This document shows positions 63,480 through 64,000 of a stretch of 64,000 bases of DNA, piece after piece (position 1 is the first letter of the stretch; each line of letters opens with the position of its first letter). The DNA comes from Leptidea sinapis. Taxonomy: Eukaryota > Arthropoda > Insecta > Lepidoptera > Pieridae. A program made the translations under genes and the position numbers. The stretch is taken from assembly GCF_905404315.1 (NCBI RefSeq), contig NC_066288.1:2294001-2358000 (forward strand), given 5' to 3'. The notes beneath the pieces were generated by a model. That model ran no database searches and was not told where the DNA came from. It saw only the letters and a program-made list of their open reading frames with translations.

Positions 63480-64000
63480 CAGATATTGGAAATAAATATA
63501 ATTATGGGTCCCAAATCAATCAGAAATAAAACTACCCTAGTCGGACTAAACTGCACTCCATCCCTATTAAAATCCGTTCATTAGCTTAGGGATTCATTGG
63601 AAACAAACATCAGGACACTGGATTTATATAATATGTTAAGTTTAAAAAAAATGTGTTCACTAAAATTTAGATATTCACCGGCTGATTTTCAACTCAACGT
63701 TTTCTGGGGGGCTTTATGAATGATAAGGTCACATATGCATGCATAGACAACATATACATACACATTAATCCGGCCATGGCAATCCGCGTAAAAGAGACCG
63801 CGCCAAGATTTGGCCAGGGATGGACGAAATATTAAACATAATAACTGTATCAATAAGCTGATTAAAGCCTTCTTATCAATACAGAAGTAAAAATTATGCT
63901 ACTTTTATGATAGTTTAAATGTGTAATTTTAGTTATAATTTTAAGAATATTTTTTTGCATGTTTACACAAATTTCGTTACACCAATAATGAACAACCGAT
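63480..64000. other. No gene seen
   Basis: AT-rich to the end of the window; no recognised family. Confidence 0.4.

Overview
The window looks like intergenic or intronic DNA from a lepidopteran (moth or butterfly) nuclear genome. The evidence is indirect. It is AT-rich, has no long host-type ORF, and is packed with decayed transposable elements of kinds I know from Lepidoptera: Jockey/CR1-like LINEs, RTE LINEs, a tRNA-derived SINE, Helentron-like 'ctatatata...gtcagctagt' repeats and small TIR elements. No gene of a normal host pathway, no rRNA and no convincing functional tRNA is visible. I cannot name the species. Family names used below (LINE-A, rep-G and so on) are local labels, not database names.

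Layout. 1-5.9 kb: LINE-A tail, repeats M and Q, the first tRNA-like rep-G copy (itself split by an insertion), a 201-bp TA-flanked MITE, a Helentron-like piece and a LINE-B tail. 6.7-11 kb: LINE-A RT fragment, a retroelement ORF1 C-terminus with an FP-like domain, a 15-bp-repeat-flanked rep-G element, a LINE-B-like RT split by about 300 bp, and a Tc1/mariner transposase remnant. 12-16.6 kb: palindromic rep-I, a TA-flanked TIR element, a rearranged rep-E and the best LINE-A copy (5' UTR through 3' end with a large internal deletion). 18-26.6 kb: rep-H, RTE, a near-perfect 53-nt palindrome, rep-G, LINE-P, LINE-C, rep-E and LINE tails. 28-33 kb: reps R and S, old LINE-A and LINE-D. 34.8-39.5 kb: a 2-kb LINE-B with an almost intact reverse transcriptase, then a tail-to-tail LINE-B/LINE-A junction. 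39.8-53.8 kb: rep-T, rep-H, SINE-F split by a LINE-A tail, a Helentron-like element, an RTE insertion with a 5' inversion, rep-I, LINE-A, and a 375-bp Harbinger-like foldback element with TTA target-site duplications. 53.8-64 kb: RTE tails, SINE-F, rep-T, rep-R, rep-I and rep-E.

The retrotransposon proteins (endonuclease, reverse transcriptase, ORF1) are the only coding sequence I can recognise, and every copy is truncated, frameshifted or internally deleted. The parts do not act together as a pathway; they record repeated insertion and rearrangement. Most worth a second look: the tRNA-like repeat with an intact cloverleaf and paired (compensatory) changes in its anticodon stem, the twin-priming-like RTE inversion, the foldback Harbinger-like element, and several dispersed repeat pairs that I cannot assign to a family.
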